Assembly (NCBI RefSeq): GCF_037893015.1
Contig: NC_133666.1
Location: 624,725,852 to 624,789,851, forward strand
Length of the DNA stretch: 64,000 nt
Direction: 5' to 3'
Source: Macrotis lagotis
Taxonomy: Eukaryota > Chordata > Mammalia > Peramelemorphia > Peramelidae
Below are positions 48,915 through 61,799 of this stretch, one piece after another. Each line of letters opens with the position of its first letter. The stretch's first letter is position 1. A program made the translations under genes and the position numbers. Under the pieces are notes generated by a model. That model saw only the letters and a list, made by a program, of their open reading frames with translations. It had not been told where the DNA came from and made no database searches.

Positions 48915-49485
48915 GGGGGAACCTGGCCTCTAATGAGAGGGAACTAGGTTCCCTTTCATTGGTGCATTAAACCCCAACATTGGTGTCCCAGGGATAAATT
49001 GCTTAAGATTTGTCTTATGTCTAGGGCTTCCTCAAAGGATGGCACAAAAAGATATGCACTGTATAATGCAAGTTAGGTATGGGTTAGCTATTTGTTTCCT
49101 ATGGGGAAAAGGCACAAATGAATCACATACACATTGACAAACAGAATTCACTAACAACATAATTATTATTACACTCTCTCAGGAGACTGTTTCTTAAAGT
49201 TTTTCAGATCATAAAACAGTTTGTGGGATTAATGATTGTGTAGTTTACATTTTACCTTGGCATTGCACTGTCCAAACCACTCCCCAAACATATCTGCTGG
49301 TAATGTGGTTTAACCTTGGGCCAGTCCTCTTGCTGGTCTTCTCCACTTAGAGATCCTCTCTTGCTACCAGTCAGTTCCACTAATTGGATCTAGGACTCCA
49401 GATCTTTCAAAACCCCCAGGTTATCTCCAGACCTGGACATGTTTACCTCACAGGTGGTATTCAGACAACTACTAAGAAAAGGAAT
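48915..49485. other. Intergenic, no recognised feature
   Basis: Unassigned; nothing coding-like. Confidence 0.4.
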
Positions 49486-49489
49486 AAAA

Positions 49490-49640
49490 GGGGCGGCTAG
49501 GTGGTGCAGTAGATAGAGCACCGGCCCTGGAGTCAGTAGTACCTGAGTTCAAATCTGACCTCAGACACTTAATAATTACCTAGCTGTGTGGCCTTGGGCA
49601 AGCCACTTAAACCCATTTGCCTTGCAAAAACCTAAAAAAA
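49490..49640 (+). repeat. tRNA-derived SINE
   Basis: Full-length sense SINE followed by (GAAAA)n/(GGAAA)n purine sequence to about 49680. Confidence 0.93.
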
Positions 49641-49944
49641 AGAAAAGGAAAGGAAAGGAAAAGAAAAGAAAAGAAAAAAACAGCAGAAAAGATCCATGTA
49701 CAAACTTGTCTAGTTGATACCATGCTTCAGATAATAGGTGAATGGGAGGGGAAAACACAACCCACCCCTCTCAGGGGAAGACCTGAGTCAGAGTGTACCA
49801 TTTACTATATGGGAAAATTGAAGCAAGAGACAGCCAGAAGCTGTGTCTTCTTTTAACTGATGTAGCATCCTCTGCCCTTGCTGCTGTCATGGAGTAGAGG
49901 GAAGATCAAAGGATCATCATCTTATACCAAAAATACTATGTACT

Positions 49945-50090
49945 GGGGTGGCTAGGTGGTGCAGAGCACTGGCCCTGGAGTCAGGAGTACCTGAGTTCAA
50001 ATCTGACCTCAGACACTTAATAATTACCTAGCAGTGTGACCTTGGGCAAACCACTTAACCCCATTTGCCTTGCAAAACCTAAAAGAACAA
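49945..50090 (+). repeat. tRNA-derived SINE with TSD
   Basis: Sense SINE with a deleted A box region (TGGTGCAGAGCACTGG). Flanks AAAATACTATGTAC and AAAATATTATGTGC form an imperfect TSD. Confidence 0.92.
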
Positions 50091-50099
50091 AAACCACAA

Positions 50100-50605
50100 A
50101 ATATTATGTGCTTTCAACAATGGGTTGCTACATGACTGTAAGCAGCCAGGGAGCTTATCCAATAAATAGACCTGAATGCTGAGTCAAAATGTAGTTGACT
50201 GGAAGTGGGCAGGGAATATCTATTTTTTATTTATACATCCCAAGTTATACTTTAAATGGGCCGATAGTCTCCTCTTTACGACTTCATCATTAATTCTGAT
50301 TCTGTTCTCCAGAGTCAAGTAAAGCAGAGGCATAGTAGTAAGGATGTGCTGGAGCCAGCTCAAACCTGTTCTGGAGAATTGATTGCGAAATTTCTAGTGT
50401 AAGCATTTAGAGTTTACTAATCAGTAAATGCTTCAAATAAAGGCTTGATTTGGTGTTTTGGTGATAATCTAAATTTAAGAAAGTAAAGGGGAAAATGTTA
50501 ATAATGAAGATCAAACAAAATTGGACTGCAAGTGCATTCCCCACCCCCAAAGACATAGTTGTTAAACATTTCTCAGCACCTAGTGGTTTTGTGAAAGGAA
50601 CACAG
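50100..50605. other. Intergenic, no recognised feature
   Basis: Unassigned AT-rich sequence. Confidence 0.4.
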
Positions 50606-50609
50606 TACA

Positions 50610-50725
50610 AAGATTTGGGTTTAAGCCCCAGCTCTATAATTTACCACCTCTGTGAGCTTGGACAAGTCACCTTACTTCTCTTCACCTTAGTACTCTCATC
50701 TGAATAATAAGAATTTTTGCAGAAA
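50610..50725 (+). repeat. MIR-type SINE
   Basis: Sense: GGGTTTAAGCCCCAGCTCT (B box), ACCTCTGTGAGCTTGGACAA, GTCACCTTACTTCTC. Confidence 0.7.
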
Positions 50726-50794
50726 GCTTTATAAATGTTAAAGTCCAAAAGAATTATGACCCATTTTTCCTCCTTATTGCCTTTCATATTCATC

Positions 50795-51285
50795 AATCAA
50801 TCAATTAACAAGTATTTATGAAACACATACTTTGTAGGGCTACAAATATAAAATGAGACTGTTCCTGTCCTCTAGTAGCTTACATTCTCGAGATGGTTAT
50901 ATTACATATACAAAGAAATAGATGTAGAATTTAAACAGAATATAAACACACTGATTTGTCAAGCCACCTCCAAGAAGGGGATCAGAAAAGTCTTTATGTA
51001 GGAAATGGCATTTGAACTAAGTCTTATTCTGAGGGGTCAAGGGATCAAGGGAAAGAAATTCACATGTGGGTGACTGTTTATGCAAAAGTCATGGAATATC
51101 TTGTTGAGGGAAATCTGACTATTCCAGTTAAGCTGCAACATAGAATTTGCAAAGGAAATAATTAGCCTGAAAAGACAGACTGATGCAAGACTGTGAAGAC
51201 CATTAAATGTCACAGAGTAGATTGTATTTTTTCCCAATGGAAGTTGGGGAAAGGTAATGAATTAAAGATAGCCTTTGTAGTTGTT
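50795..51285 (-). repeat. L2 LINE 3' region
   Basis: Complement of the L2 tail and preceding coding end: ACAAGTATTTATGAAACACA, CTCTAGTAGCTTACATTCTC, AATGGCATTTGAACTAAGTC, TGTGAAGACCATTAAATG. Confidence 0.65.
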
Positions 51286-51289
51286 ATCA

Positions 51290-51560
51290 TCCTTGTTGAA
51301 TCATTTTAGTTGTATTCTACTTGTTATGACCCCATTTGACATTTCCTTCGCAAAGATACTAGAATGGTTTGTCATTTCCTTCTCCAATTCATTTTGCAGT
51401 TGATAAAGCTGCAAACAGGGATAAGTGACTTGCCCAGGTCACATTGCTAGTAAGTGTCTGAGATCAGATTTGAACTCAAAATGAGTCTTCTTGACCCAGG
51501 CCCAGTACTCTATCCACTGTACCACCTAGCTATCTATATCCCCTTTAAGTGCCCCTTTTT
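51290..51560 (-). repeat. MAR1-type SINE
   Basis: Antisense: TTATGACCCCATTTGACATT, GGTTTGTCATTTCCTTCTCC, AAGTGACTTGCCCAGGTCAC, ACCACCTAGCTATC. The reverse of the copy at 56735-56985. Confidence 0.85.
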
Positions 51561-51571
51561 CCCAGTCTAAA

Positions 51572-51706
51572 TTTCTATTTTTTTTGAGGTAATCAGGACT
51601 GACTTGCCCAGTATCAGACAACAAGTAAATATCTTAGATTTGAATTCAGGTCCTCCTGATTCCAGGTGCAGTATTCTATCCATTGTGCTACCTAGCTATT
51701 CATATT
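51572..51706 (-). repeat. Old tRNA-derived SINE
   Basis: Antisense, diverged: GAGGTAATCAGGACTGACTT, GAATTCAGGTCCTCCTGATT, GCTACCTAGCTATTC. Confidence 0.7.
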
Positions 51707-51869
51707 CCCTTTTAAAGGGTTCCTCTTTTCCAGGTTAAATTTCTCTTGCTCCTTTAAGTAATCTTCCTGTGTTCTGGACTTCTTAATTTCTTATCATTTT
51801 TATTATTATTATCTAGATATGCTTCAATTTTTTTTAATGTCCTAGAGTAGCAATGTTGAATAAGTGGGG

Positions 51870-52110
51870 AAAGGACTAGGCTAGGAATCAAAGGAATCTG
51901 GGTTCCATTCCTCTCTTAGACATAACCTAAGTAACCATTTAACTTTTCTTTGGAGTCTGTTTTCTTATCTGTAAAAACTGGTATGAGTGGCAATGTGGAT
52001 AGGGTGATTTCTGAGTCTGGAAGACTTCTGACACTTACTACCTATGTAAACCTAGAAAAGTCACATCTTCCCAGGACTAAAAGTATCTTTCTAAGACTAT
52101 GACTATTTGT
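51870..52110 (+). repeat. MIR/MAR1-type SINE pieces
   Basis: Sense: GGCTAGGAATCAAAGGAATC, TGGGTTCCATTCC, GTTTTCTTATCTGTAAAAAC, then a second start GGCAATGTGGATAGG. Confidence 0.6.
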
Positions 52111-52657
52111 TGATCTACATTGGTAGAGGGTTTTTTACTCACAAATATGGAACTCTCTTCTAAAGACATTTCCCTATAATAAAGAAATTGCAGATTTATG
52201 TGTGTGTATACATACAAAATGGGGATATTAATATTACCAAGGTACTTAATTAAGTAATTAGATCTCAGATTAATCTAAAGTGCTCTCAAATCAACTTGCT
52301 CACATTACAAGGCATAGGTTTAGCTGGAGGTATCTGAGAAGCATATTCCCAGAGGCAGTGTCAATTTACTCATTGATATCTTGCTGAGATGACACCAAGA
52401 ACTCCAAATGATTACTTGGAGCTTTAAAAAACCCTCTCCTCCGTGGTCTTTTAATATTTTTTTTATATCTAGATCCTGTATCCATTTTGATCTTTTGAAC
52501 TTCCAATATTCCCAACAGTTTTTATCAGAGAGAGTTTATCCCAATAGCTAGACTCTTTGAGTTTATTAAACAGCAGATTACTATAATCATTTCCTGCTAT
52601 TGCACCTTGTCTATTCCACTGATATACTACTCTTTTTCTTAGCCAATACCAGACAGT

Positions 52658-52807
52658 TTTTTTTTAGGTTTTTGCAAGGCAAACGGGGTTAAGTGGCTTG
52701 CCCAAGGCCACACAGCTGGCAATTATTAAGTGTCTGAAACCGGATTTGAACCCAGGTACTCCTGACTCCAAGGCTGGTGCTTTATCCACTACACCACCTA
52801 GCCACCC
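52658..52807 (-). repeat. tRNA-derived SINE with TSD
   Basis: Antisense SINE in L1; TSD TACCAGACAGTTT on both sides. Confidence 0.93.
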
Positions 52808-52875
52808 TACCAGACAGTTTTGATGACTGATGCTTTATAATATAATTTTAGATCTGGTAAGACTAAGCCACCTTC

Positions 52876-53034
52876 GGGGCTGCTAAGTGGCATAGTGGAT
52901 AAAGCACCGGCCCTGGAGTCAGGAGTACCTGGGTTCAAATCCGGTTTCAGACATTTAATAATTGCCTAGCTGTGTGGCCTTGGGCAAGCCAATTAAACCC
53001 GTTTGCCTTGCAAAAACCTAAAAAAAAAAAAAGA
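52876..53034 (+). repeat. tRNA-derived SINE with TSD
   Basis: Sense SINE; flanks GACTAAGCCACCTTC and GACTAAGCCATCTTC. Lies 70 bp from an antisense SINE. Confidence 0.93.
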
Positions 53035-53324
53035 GAGAGACTAAGCCATCTTCTTTTGCACTTTTTTTCATTAAATCTCTGGAGATTCTCAACTTTTTAT
53101 TTCTCCATATGAATTTACTTACAATTTTTTCTAACTCATTAAACAACCCTCCATGGTCTTATAAAAGTAAGATAACCATTCTATCTTTGTTTCTGACCAT
53201 CTCTTTGTCTTTCTCTCTATCTCTCTCCATTCTGTACCATTTCCTTTTTGCCTTTTCCTGTTCAGAAGGCAGACCAGCAGGCATGGTTTGGGGGAGAAGG
53301 AGAGGAAAGCTAATTTCCCAACAC

Positions 53325-53535
53325 TTGCTGTTAAGTTGTTGCAGTCTAGTCCAACTCTCTTTGATCCTATTGTTTTTTTCCTTGGCAAAGATGCTGGAAT
53401 GATTTGCCATTTTTCACTCATTTTATAGATAAGGAGACTGAGGCAAACAGGTTACTAAGTATCTGAGGTCAGATTTGACTCAGGACATGTCTTCCTGATT
53501 CCTGGCCACTATATCAGCTAACTCCTCCTCCTAGT
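53325..53535 (-). repeat. MAR1-type SINE
   Basis: Antisense: TTGTTGCAGTCTAGTCCAAC, GCAAAGATGCTGGAATGATT, GATAAGGAGACTGAGGCAAA. Confidence 0.75.
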
Positions 53536-53612
53536 GCTAAAAATGTAATGGTTGCCTCGAGGGAGAAGCACATGGGAGTGACATATGTTTACTCACAACT
53601 TTCTAGGTTTGC

Positions 53613-53757
53613 TTTTTTTTTTTGAAAGGCAATGGGATTAAGTGACTTGCTCAAGGCCACCCAGCTAGGTAAATATTAAGTGTCTGAGGCTGGATTTGAA
53701 CTCAGATACTCCTGACCCCAGGGCTGGTGCTCTATCCACTGTGCCACTGAGCTGCCC
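53613..53757 (-). repeat. tRNA-derived SINE with TSD
   Basis: Antisense SINE; TSD TACTCACAACTTTC seen before the T tail and after the head. Confidence 0.93.
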
Positions 53758-53769
53758 CCTACTCACAAC

Positions 53770-54445
53770 TTTCAGAAAACAGGCCAGAAACCAGATATCT
53801 GAGTGTGGACCTTGCCAGCCCAAAAGATGGCAGCAACAAGGGTGTTGTTTATGCTTGTATGGTCCTGAGAGGAATTATCCTAAGAATGAGTAGACTTTTC
53901 TGTCTCAATATATTAACAGACTAGGTGATGAGAAAAATCTGTAGATGTACATGACAAGATCAAATGTGTACTTATTCAGCCTGAATGAAAAATCCTAGCC
54001 TTGGAAGGTATCTCATGGATAATTCCAAGTTCAAAAATTCCCAAGTTCCAGATCTTTCAGGATTGATGTTCAGATATTGTTTTTGAGTTTGGAGATTTGC
54101 CCAATAGTATGCTTCTGGTAGAAGGAAGAGGACTATCAAAGGGACTTCTAAAGCTAAGGAATAAAAGTTGTGACTGGGATGTGGGTAGGGAAAACAGCTG
54201 AATTTGTTTTCACTGTAAGTACCATTTTGATGGAAGAGGATTGTTGTTTCAGAAATTGTCAAAGTTTGTTTTCTTTCTTAGGAAAGTTTAATCCATGTAG
54301 TAAAACCATGCATCTTTTGGAGGAGGGACAGAGAATCTTGTGGGAAAAGAGGCTTCAGTGGAATATCGAAAGACTGTTGTAATATCAACCTCTAGTTCTG
54401 TGCCCAACTAGAGGGATGATGGACTATATGAGGGCTTCATATCTT
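53770..54445. other. Intergenic, no recognised feature
   Basis: Unassigned; small frames only. Confidence 0.4.
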
Positions 54446-54449
54446 TCTA

Positions 54450-54668
54450 TATCTGTTTATGGACTCAGGAAGATCTGAGTTTATTTCTAGCTTTAGACAT
54501 TTACTAGCTATATGACCTTGGATAGGTAATCTAACTTCTGTCTGCCTCAGTTTCCTCACTTACAGAATAGGGATAACAATAATAGCTACCTCCTTGGGTT
54601 GTTGTGAAGATAAAATGAGATGATATTTGTAAAGCATTTTGCAAACTGTGTGTAAGCAATATATAAAT
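54450..54668 (+). repeat. MIR/MAR1-type SINE
   Basis: Sense: ACTCAGGAAGATCTGAGTTT, CTATATGACCTTGGATAGG, CTGCCTCAGTTTCCTCACTT, GGGTTGTTGTGAAGATAAAA, GTAAAGCATTTTGCAAAC. Confidence 0.8.
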
Positions 54669-54677
54669 TCTACAGAG

Positions 54678-56025
54678 TTTTTTTTTTAATCTCCTTTTCC
54701 ATCTAGTCAGTTCTGCTTTTTAAGATATTCTTCTCCTCATTGACCTTTTGGACTGCTTTTTCCATTTTACCTAAACTGGTATTTTTTTTTTTGTTTAGTT
54801 TATTTTGCAAGGCAATGGGGTTAAGTGGCTTGCCCAAGGCCACACAGCTAGGTAATTATTAAGTGTCTGAAGCCAGATTTGAACTCAGGGACTCCTGACT
54901 CCAGGGCCAGAGCTCTATTCACTGTGCCATCTAGCAGCCCCCTAAACTGGTTTTTAAGATGTTATTTTCTTCAGTGTTTTTTTATATCTCCTTCACCAAA
55001 CTGTTGACTTGGTTTTCATGATTTTCTACCTCCCTTACTTGAGTTTTTGAGCTCTCCTATATCCTGGGACCAATTCCTATTTTTCTTGGAGGCTTTGTAT
55101 ACAGAAGCATTGACTTTGTCATCTTCTAAGTATGTATTTTGATCCTTTATGGGACCAAAGTAATTGTCTATGATTATATTCTTTTTTTCTCTGAAGTTCA
55201 TTTCCACACTATGACTTGATTTTGTTAAGGTAGGACTCTGCTTCTGGGGTGTAGGACATAGTTCCTTAAGATTTTGAGGGTTTTGCAACTATTTTCAGCC
55301 CCCACCCATCTTAATTCCTTCAAGGTCTTATGAGAGACTCTGACTGCTCTCCTGGCCTATACTCTGGTCTGTGGATGACCACAAGCACTCCCCTTTTCCC
55401 GGGTACTGTAAGGAGGGTCCCTGCTCCCCTATGTCAGTATGGGACCCCAGACTGAGACCTGGATCTGAGTATGGGCAAAACAACAGAGTCCTGTCCCAGG
55501 GATAGTAGAGAGATGTTTGTAGTCTCCCCTAAACCCCTCACCATCTGTGGGTTGAGCACTCTGGAAGCAGCTGCTGAATGACTTCACAGGTTCCCAGACA
55601 GGGGATGCACTGAGGTCTATGCTGGCCTGGGCTCCACACTCACTCTGGTGCAGCACAGCTTTTCCCACTGACCTTCCAAGTTGTCCTTGGTAATCCTTGG
55701 GCTGAGAGATCTAGAAACCATCCCTACTGCCACAGATCCAAGTGCTCCACAGACCCAGGGACCCAAGTGCCCCACAGGCTGTTCCTGGATGGCTGGAGTT
55801 GATGCTCCAGCTTGCCTGGGGCTGTGCTGCAGGCCTTTCCAAACCCAGTGGAACAGACCCTCCCCTTAGATCTTCCAAATTGTCTTGGGCCAGAAAATTG
55901 TTTCACTCAGTCTTTCTGTGGGTTTTGCTACTCTAGAATTTGGTTGGTCATAATTTTAGGATGTTTGGAGTGAGAACTTCTGGGATTTCCTGCCTTATTT
56001 CTGCCATCTTAGCTCTGCCCCCTCA
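54678..56025 (-). mobile_element. L1 LINE 5' part (5' UTR, ORF1 start)
   Basis: On minus it opens at 56025 with the GAGCTAAGATGGCAG-type start and shares 5' UTR phrases with 1-1121 (AATTCTAGAGTAGCAAAACC). It encodes an ORF1 amino end at 55288-55016 (MQNPQNLKELCPTPQKQSPT). It stops near 54678, so everything after early ORF1 is absent. A SINE is inserted at 54781-54943. Confidence 0.7.
54781..54943 (-). repeat. tRNA-derived SINE with TSD
   Basis: Antisense SINE; CCTAAACTGGT occurs on both sides. Confidence 0.92.
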
Positions 56026-56224
56026 TCCGCAATATGTAAGCGCTAGTTACTATTATTATTATTGTTCTCCTGTAAATCTTTTTGCATTTTTACATTCATC
56101 TGTGCGATGAAATAAAGGTTGTCCCATAATCAATATGCACATTCTCCACAGAACACCTGTCCAGGATCTGGGATCTAACTCATTTTTGACACAAGTTATA
56201 CCAGAAATTTATTTTGGATATTTC

Positions 56225-56487
56225 CTTTGTGGTTGTTGTTGAGTTGTTTCAGTTTTGTTCAACTATCTTATGCCCATTTGGGGGGTTTTATTGGCCTTTG
56301 ATAATGGAGTAGCTTGTCATTTCCTTCAGCAGTTCATCTTACAGATGGGAAACTGAGGTAAACAATTACGTGACGTGTCCAGGTCAAAAAGCTAGATAGT
56401 GTCAGGGGCTGGATTTGAATCCAGGAAGATGAATCTTTCTGACTCTATGGCCAGTACTGCATTAACTGTGCCACCTAGCTGCTCCAG
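56225..56487 (-). repeat. MAR1-type SINE
   Basis: Antisense: GTTGAGTTGTTTCAGTTTTG, GTAGCTTGTCATTTCCTTC, GGGAAACTGAGGTAAACAAT, GTGCCACCTAGCTGCTCC. Confidence 0.85.
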
Positions 56488-56734
56488 AGTTATTTGAGTA
56501 ATTGATAGTCTTATAGTGTTTCCAGGGAACTGATTTGTAAACCTGCAAATGTTCTTCTATATGTGTATTTTATTTTAGAAGGATAACCAGTGGATGGTGG
56601 ATATATACTCCGTGATATTCATACAATGTCAGGAATCAGAGCAAGGGGTTCACAGAACTTAAAAAATATTTTGATAACTAGTTTCACATAATTGGTTTCC
56701 TTTGACATATTTTGTTATGTATTTAAAACAGAGC

Positions 56735-56987
56735 ATGGGTAGTACAGTCATTAGAACATCAAACCTGGGATCAGAAAGACCTTACCTTCCAGTTCAAATC
56801 TAGCCTCAGACCCTTACCAGTTGTATAACCCTGGGCAAGTCACTTAACCCTTTTGGCCTCAGTTTCCATATATGTAAAATGAACTACAGAAAGAAATGAT
56901 AAAGAAATGGTATCTTTGCCAAGAAAACCCCTAATGGGGTCACACAGAGTCAAGCATAACTGAAAAAATGACAGAGCAAAGGAAAGC
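56735..56987 (+). repeat. MAR1-type SINE, near full length
   Basis: Sense: GGGCAAGTCACTTAACCC, GGCCTCAGTTTCC, AAGAAATGGTATCTTTGCC, AATGGGGTCACACAGAGTCA, then ACTGAAAAAATGAC. Confidence 0.88.
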
Positions 56988-57044
56988 TGTGTCATTCTCC
57001 TCCCCTTTGACTCCATTCACCATGCATATAACTACAAAAAAAAA

Positions 57045-58415
57045 AGATCACTCCATCAATTAACATTTTTAAAGCTCCTACTGGGTACCAGGTACTGTGT
57101 TAAAGCACTGAAAATATAAAAAAAGACCAGAAAAAGGCTCTTCCCTCAAGGAATTCACAATCTAACAGAAGACAAAATGCAAACAAATTTATACTAAGCA
57201 AAACATGATTGTTGCTGTTGTTTGTACTTCCTTCTCACAGGACTATGACATCAGGAGATAATGCCATGACAAGCATGTGAATTTGTTTTGAGTGAGAGGG
57301 TGCTGTAATATAATCCCTAGTCTCCCTTTGTCTTCCAGAGCCATCTGGGTCCAGTGATCAGATATGCATCAGGATGATCAAAGATGGCCCTGGATGCAAG
57401 GTAGGTATCAGGGTTAAATGACTTGCCCAAGGTCACACAACCAGTGAGTGTCAAATGTCTGAGGCAATATTTGAACTCAGGTCCTCCTGATTTCAGGGCT
57501 GGAGCTCTATCTACTCTGCCGCCTAGTCACTCATCCACTACACTACCTACTCACCTTATACAAATAACGGAGGGAAGGTACTAGAATTAAGAAGGGTTGG
57601 GAAAGGCTTTCTGTAAAAACTGGAATTTTAATTTGGACTTAAAGGAAATCCAGTTAAGTAAGTAGAACTGAGGGATGAGAACATTCCAGGCATGGGGGTA
57701 AAGCTAGAGAAAATGTCCAGAGCAGAGAAATGGAGTTTCTTATTTGTAGAAGAGTCAAGGACCCTGTCACTGGATCAAAGAGAACACGGGGGCCAGTAAA
57801 ATATGAGAAGACTGGGAAGAGAGTAGGGGACTAGATTATGGAGGACTTTGAATGCCAAAAAGAGCATTCTGAATTTGATTCTGGAGGCAGTGGGAAGTCA
57901 CTGGAATTTATTGAGTAGGGGAGTAACATGGTTAGACCTGTGCTTTAGGAAAAATCAGTTTTTACTGAATGAAAGATGGATTGATATGGAGAGAAACTTG
58001 AGGTAGACAGGTCCACCAGCAGGCTACTGCAATAATTCAGGCATGAGGTGATGAAGGAATGCACCAGGATGATAGCAGTGTCTGAGGAGAAAAGGAAGAA
58101 ATGAAGGAGAGATGTTTCAGAAAGTGAAGTCAACAAACATTGGTGACAGTTTAGATATATGGACATCAAGGGAGAGTGAGGAGTTGAGGATGACTCCTGG
58201 ATTGAGAATCTAAGGGATTGGAAGGATGGTGTCACCCTCTTTAGCAATAGGGAAGATAGAAGGAGAAGAGGATCTAGGGGGAAAGATGTCTCCTGCACAT
58301 CCAATTTACTCCCCTATGTTTTGTATCTTCCCTTATTAGAATGTAAACTCCTTGAACAAAATAAATTGTCTTTAATTTTATATTTATATCCTCAGTTCTT
58401 ATTTGGCACATGGTG
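57045..58415 (-). repeat. L2 LINE, long fragment
   Basis: On minus, the end of ORF2 (CTCAATAAATTCCAGTGACT) and the 3' UTR (TTTCCTTTAAGTCCAAATTA, AAAGCCTTTCCCAACCC) are in the expected L2 order. A composite SINE is inserted at 57235-57540. Another L2 tail on minus follows at 58415-58510. Confidence 0.75.
57235..57540 (+). repeat. Composite SINE, second copy
   Basis: Same 5' module (GACTATGACATCAGGAGATA, CCAGAGCCATCTGGGTCCAG, AAGATGGCCCTGGATGC) and SINE-like 3' module as 27978-28262, here inside an L2. Confidence 0.7.
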
Positions 58416-58572
58416 AGTTAATCAATAAATATTTATTAAGTACCTTCCATGTGCTAAGTGTTGGGGATACAAAATATGGCAAAAGACAGTCCTTGCCTGT
58501 AAGGAGTTAACAATTTAATTGTACTTAATAAATCTAAGTGCTTAAGAAATGCTCTTAAAAATTCATCCATTA

Positions 58573-58598
58573 AAGTATTATTATTATTATTATTATTT
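58573..58598. repeat. (TTA)n microsatellite
   Basis: Eight TAT/TTA units. Confidence 0.95.
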
Positions 58599-58599
58599 A

Positions 58600-59500
58600 A
58601 AATTAAAATAACAAGAATCAGAAACAATTGAAATCTTCTCAGGGCATGAATATTGTCCTTCCTCTTGGGATGTATTTGGACTTGATGCAAAAGTACTGCA
58701 CATTGAGGAAAGGTGGGAAGACAGATATCATTCTACAATATCTTCAATAAGTGGTATTCCAATTTTCACTATGGTAACTTGTTATCCAAAGTTTATTTTT
58801 TTAATTTTAAAAAACTTTTAGAAACTAAAAAAAGATATGTTTTAAATGAACATATTGGGAAGGAACATTTGTTATTCATATGTTCCATTTCAAAATATGA
58901 CTGCTATATCAGTGTACATGGAGATCTTGGAGTAGAAAAGATTCATCATTAGAGACATTAATTAGAACTGAGAGAGACTGGGGTTCCCCTCTCTGAAAAG
59001 CTAATGAACTCAGTCCCTAGTCTGAGTTTCTCCATGCTCCCACTACCCTTGGTAATTCATAGAGCATACTAGGGTGGGATTAGGAGATGAGGATTATCTG
59101 GGAAAGGAGCCAAACCCTGAGCCTTTGAATTCTGTCTGACTGGGGCCTTCAAGGCTTTAGGGCAAGGAGACTCAGGTGAGTGGGAGTAAAAGTTCCAAAG
59201 GAGATCTAAGGTGGGATTGAATGTCAAGTTCCCATGACCCTTGACATAAACCCATGACAAATAGTGTATGTTGTGCTTTGAGAACTCTAGTTCAACCCAC
59301 TCTTGAGAACTACTCTGAGGAAAATATAGTACAGGGGAATAGATACACTAATACAAGGAAAGTCACCCGGGAAAGCAGACTCCCCTGAACTGCAGTGCTA
59401 TGTTACAAAGAAGTTACATTTGTTTTTCATATTTGCTTGATTGTCAACACAATAAGTCAACTTAAGACAGTTTAGAAATGCTACTCCAGGAGGTTTATTG
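58600..59500. other. Intergenic, no recognised feature
   Basis: Unassigned; small AT-rich frames only. Confidence 0.4.
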
Positions 59501-59509
59501 TCATCTGTC

Positions 59510-59945
59510 ATGATAATGGATACCCTGGAGTGTGTGGGGTGTTCAGGAGGATTAGCAGCTCTAGTTGGAGGGTTGAGCCCTTCTCAGAGCTGCTCATCCA
59601 CCTTTGGTGTTTATCTGCTTCACACAACTCTCACCCGTGGCTCCAAGAAGTTATACCATGAAAAGCTTGCTTCTCAGCAATTGGGGCTAAACCAGGTTGA
59701 AGGCAACCAAGGGGTATCAAACTCTTCATGTGAAGACTTCTCCAGTAGAATGAACAGGTGAGAACAATTTGTTCTAGTAGCCTCGAAGGTGACTGAAACC
59801 AGTTCTGTGCAGAGCTTAGAGTTAGGTCAGACATCAACGTTGCCAAGGTCATCCAATGCATCCCTGGCCATCATCGATCATCTTGACTTTTGTCTTTCTA
59901 TTGGGCTTCAATGACTCAGCAAGAGAGAGTGTGGCTGACAACTGC
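59510..59945 (+). repeat. Probable marsupial interspersed repeat
   Basis: Phrases ACCTTTGGTGTTTATCTGC, GTGGCTCCAAGAAGTTATAC, GCAATTGGGGCTAAACCAGG, GTTAGGTCAGACATCAACGT and GAGAGAGTGTGGCTGACAAC resemble a common marsupial repeat I recall but cannot name. Single copy here. Confidence 0.5.
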
Positions 59946-60644
59946 ACTTTTTTCCTCCCACCCTTTTATTTCTTTTCTCTTTGTAATGTGTACTTAGTAA
60001 GCAGTGTTCCATGATAAAGCCTTTCCCCCAGAAAGTTCATTCTACTGAACTTTTAGACCACCTACTTCTAGAAGGCAATGAACATGAGCAGGCCTATGGT
60101 CAGAAGTTTAGTGAGGGTCAGAGAAGGCAGCTTAACAGAAAGATTTCATGGTCAGTGTGAGCCATATGAGGCTTCAGGAATGTTTCAGTTGATCTCATTT
60201 TCCTTTTAGATTAGAGTGATGTGTGGACATAAAATTTCCACACTTGCGGACATGAAATTTGTGGACATAAAATTTCCTTTACTTGTAGGGAATGTCATAT
60301 AGGAGACATAAGAATTTCCATGGATTTGGCTGTGTTCAGTGGGAGTTATGGAGAGGTTCCCTCCTTTCTTTCTGTTAAATGCATAATAAAGAATAAACCT
60401 AACAAGCCTTGAGAAGCAGAGTGGGTCTAACCTAGCTCTGTGTGTAGATCCTACCCATCCAACTGTCCCCCAATCATATCCTAATGACATTTGTGTCATT
60501 ACCTACTCCATTTCCACCACACACCCCCAATCATGGGAAGGAATGAAGAGAAAAATGACCTCCCAAGAGCAAGCCCTGAACTCCATTCTTATATAAGAAA
60601 ATTAAGGCAGACTCCCCACTTGAATACAAAAAAGCTTTCAAACG

Positions 60645-61072
60645 CAGAAAATGTCAAAGTTCTTGTTTATTGAGCCAGAAAGAAGAGCAATAAATAAAAA
60701 AAAGAAGTAGATTCATGCAGTCAATCCCTAGGCAGATTCCCTAGGCAGGATGAGACAGGGGATGGTGGGGAGATGGAGACAGAGAAAGAGACAGAGGCTC
60801 TAATCTATATCTAAATCCATAGATCCTTGCATAGATATAGAGAGAGCAAGAGAGGCACCCAGAATTACCAAGAAAGAACAGAGACAGAGCTATAGAGAGA
60901 CAGGGACAGACACAGACATATAGAAAGAGGCAGACCAAAAGAGAGATTGAAATAGAGACAAAGAGATAGACAGATTGAGAGGAAAAAGATAGAGACAGAT
61001 CAAAATAGGAAGACAGTGACAGAGAGAGGTTCCCCTCCCCCCCCACAATCCCCCCTTTTCACAGGCTGGGTC
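60645..61072 (-). other. OLFM2: OLFM2 3' UTR (inferred)
   Basis: From the stop down to an AATAAA on minus (TTTATT on + at 60666-60671). On the plus strand 60776-61028 is a long GA/CA-rich tract (AGAGACAGA-like units), so the mRNA would carry about 250 nt of CU-rich sequence. Confidence 0.7.
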
Positions 61073-61762
<690 letters not shown>

Positions 61763-61799
61763 TCACTGGTCAACGGAGGTACTCCCTACTGCTTCCCAC

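Larger units (their letters stand above)
52420..53155 (-). mobile_element. L1 ORF2 fragment, antisense
   Basis: Phrases TGTATCCATTTTGATCTTTT, AGCCAATACCAGACAGTTTT, GATGACTGATGCTTTATAAT and TAGATCTGGTAAGACTAAG follow the antisense L1 ORF2 region. Two SINEs in opposite orientations split it. Confidence 0.65.
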
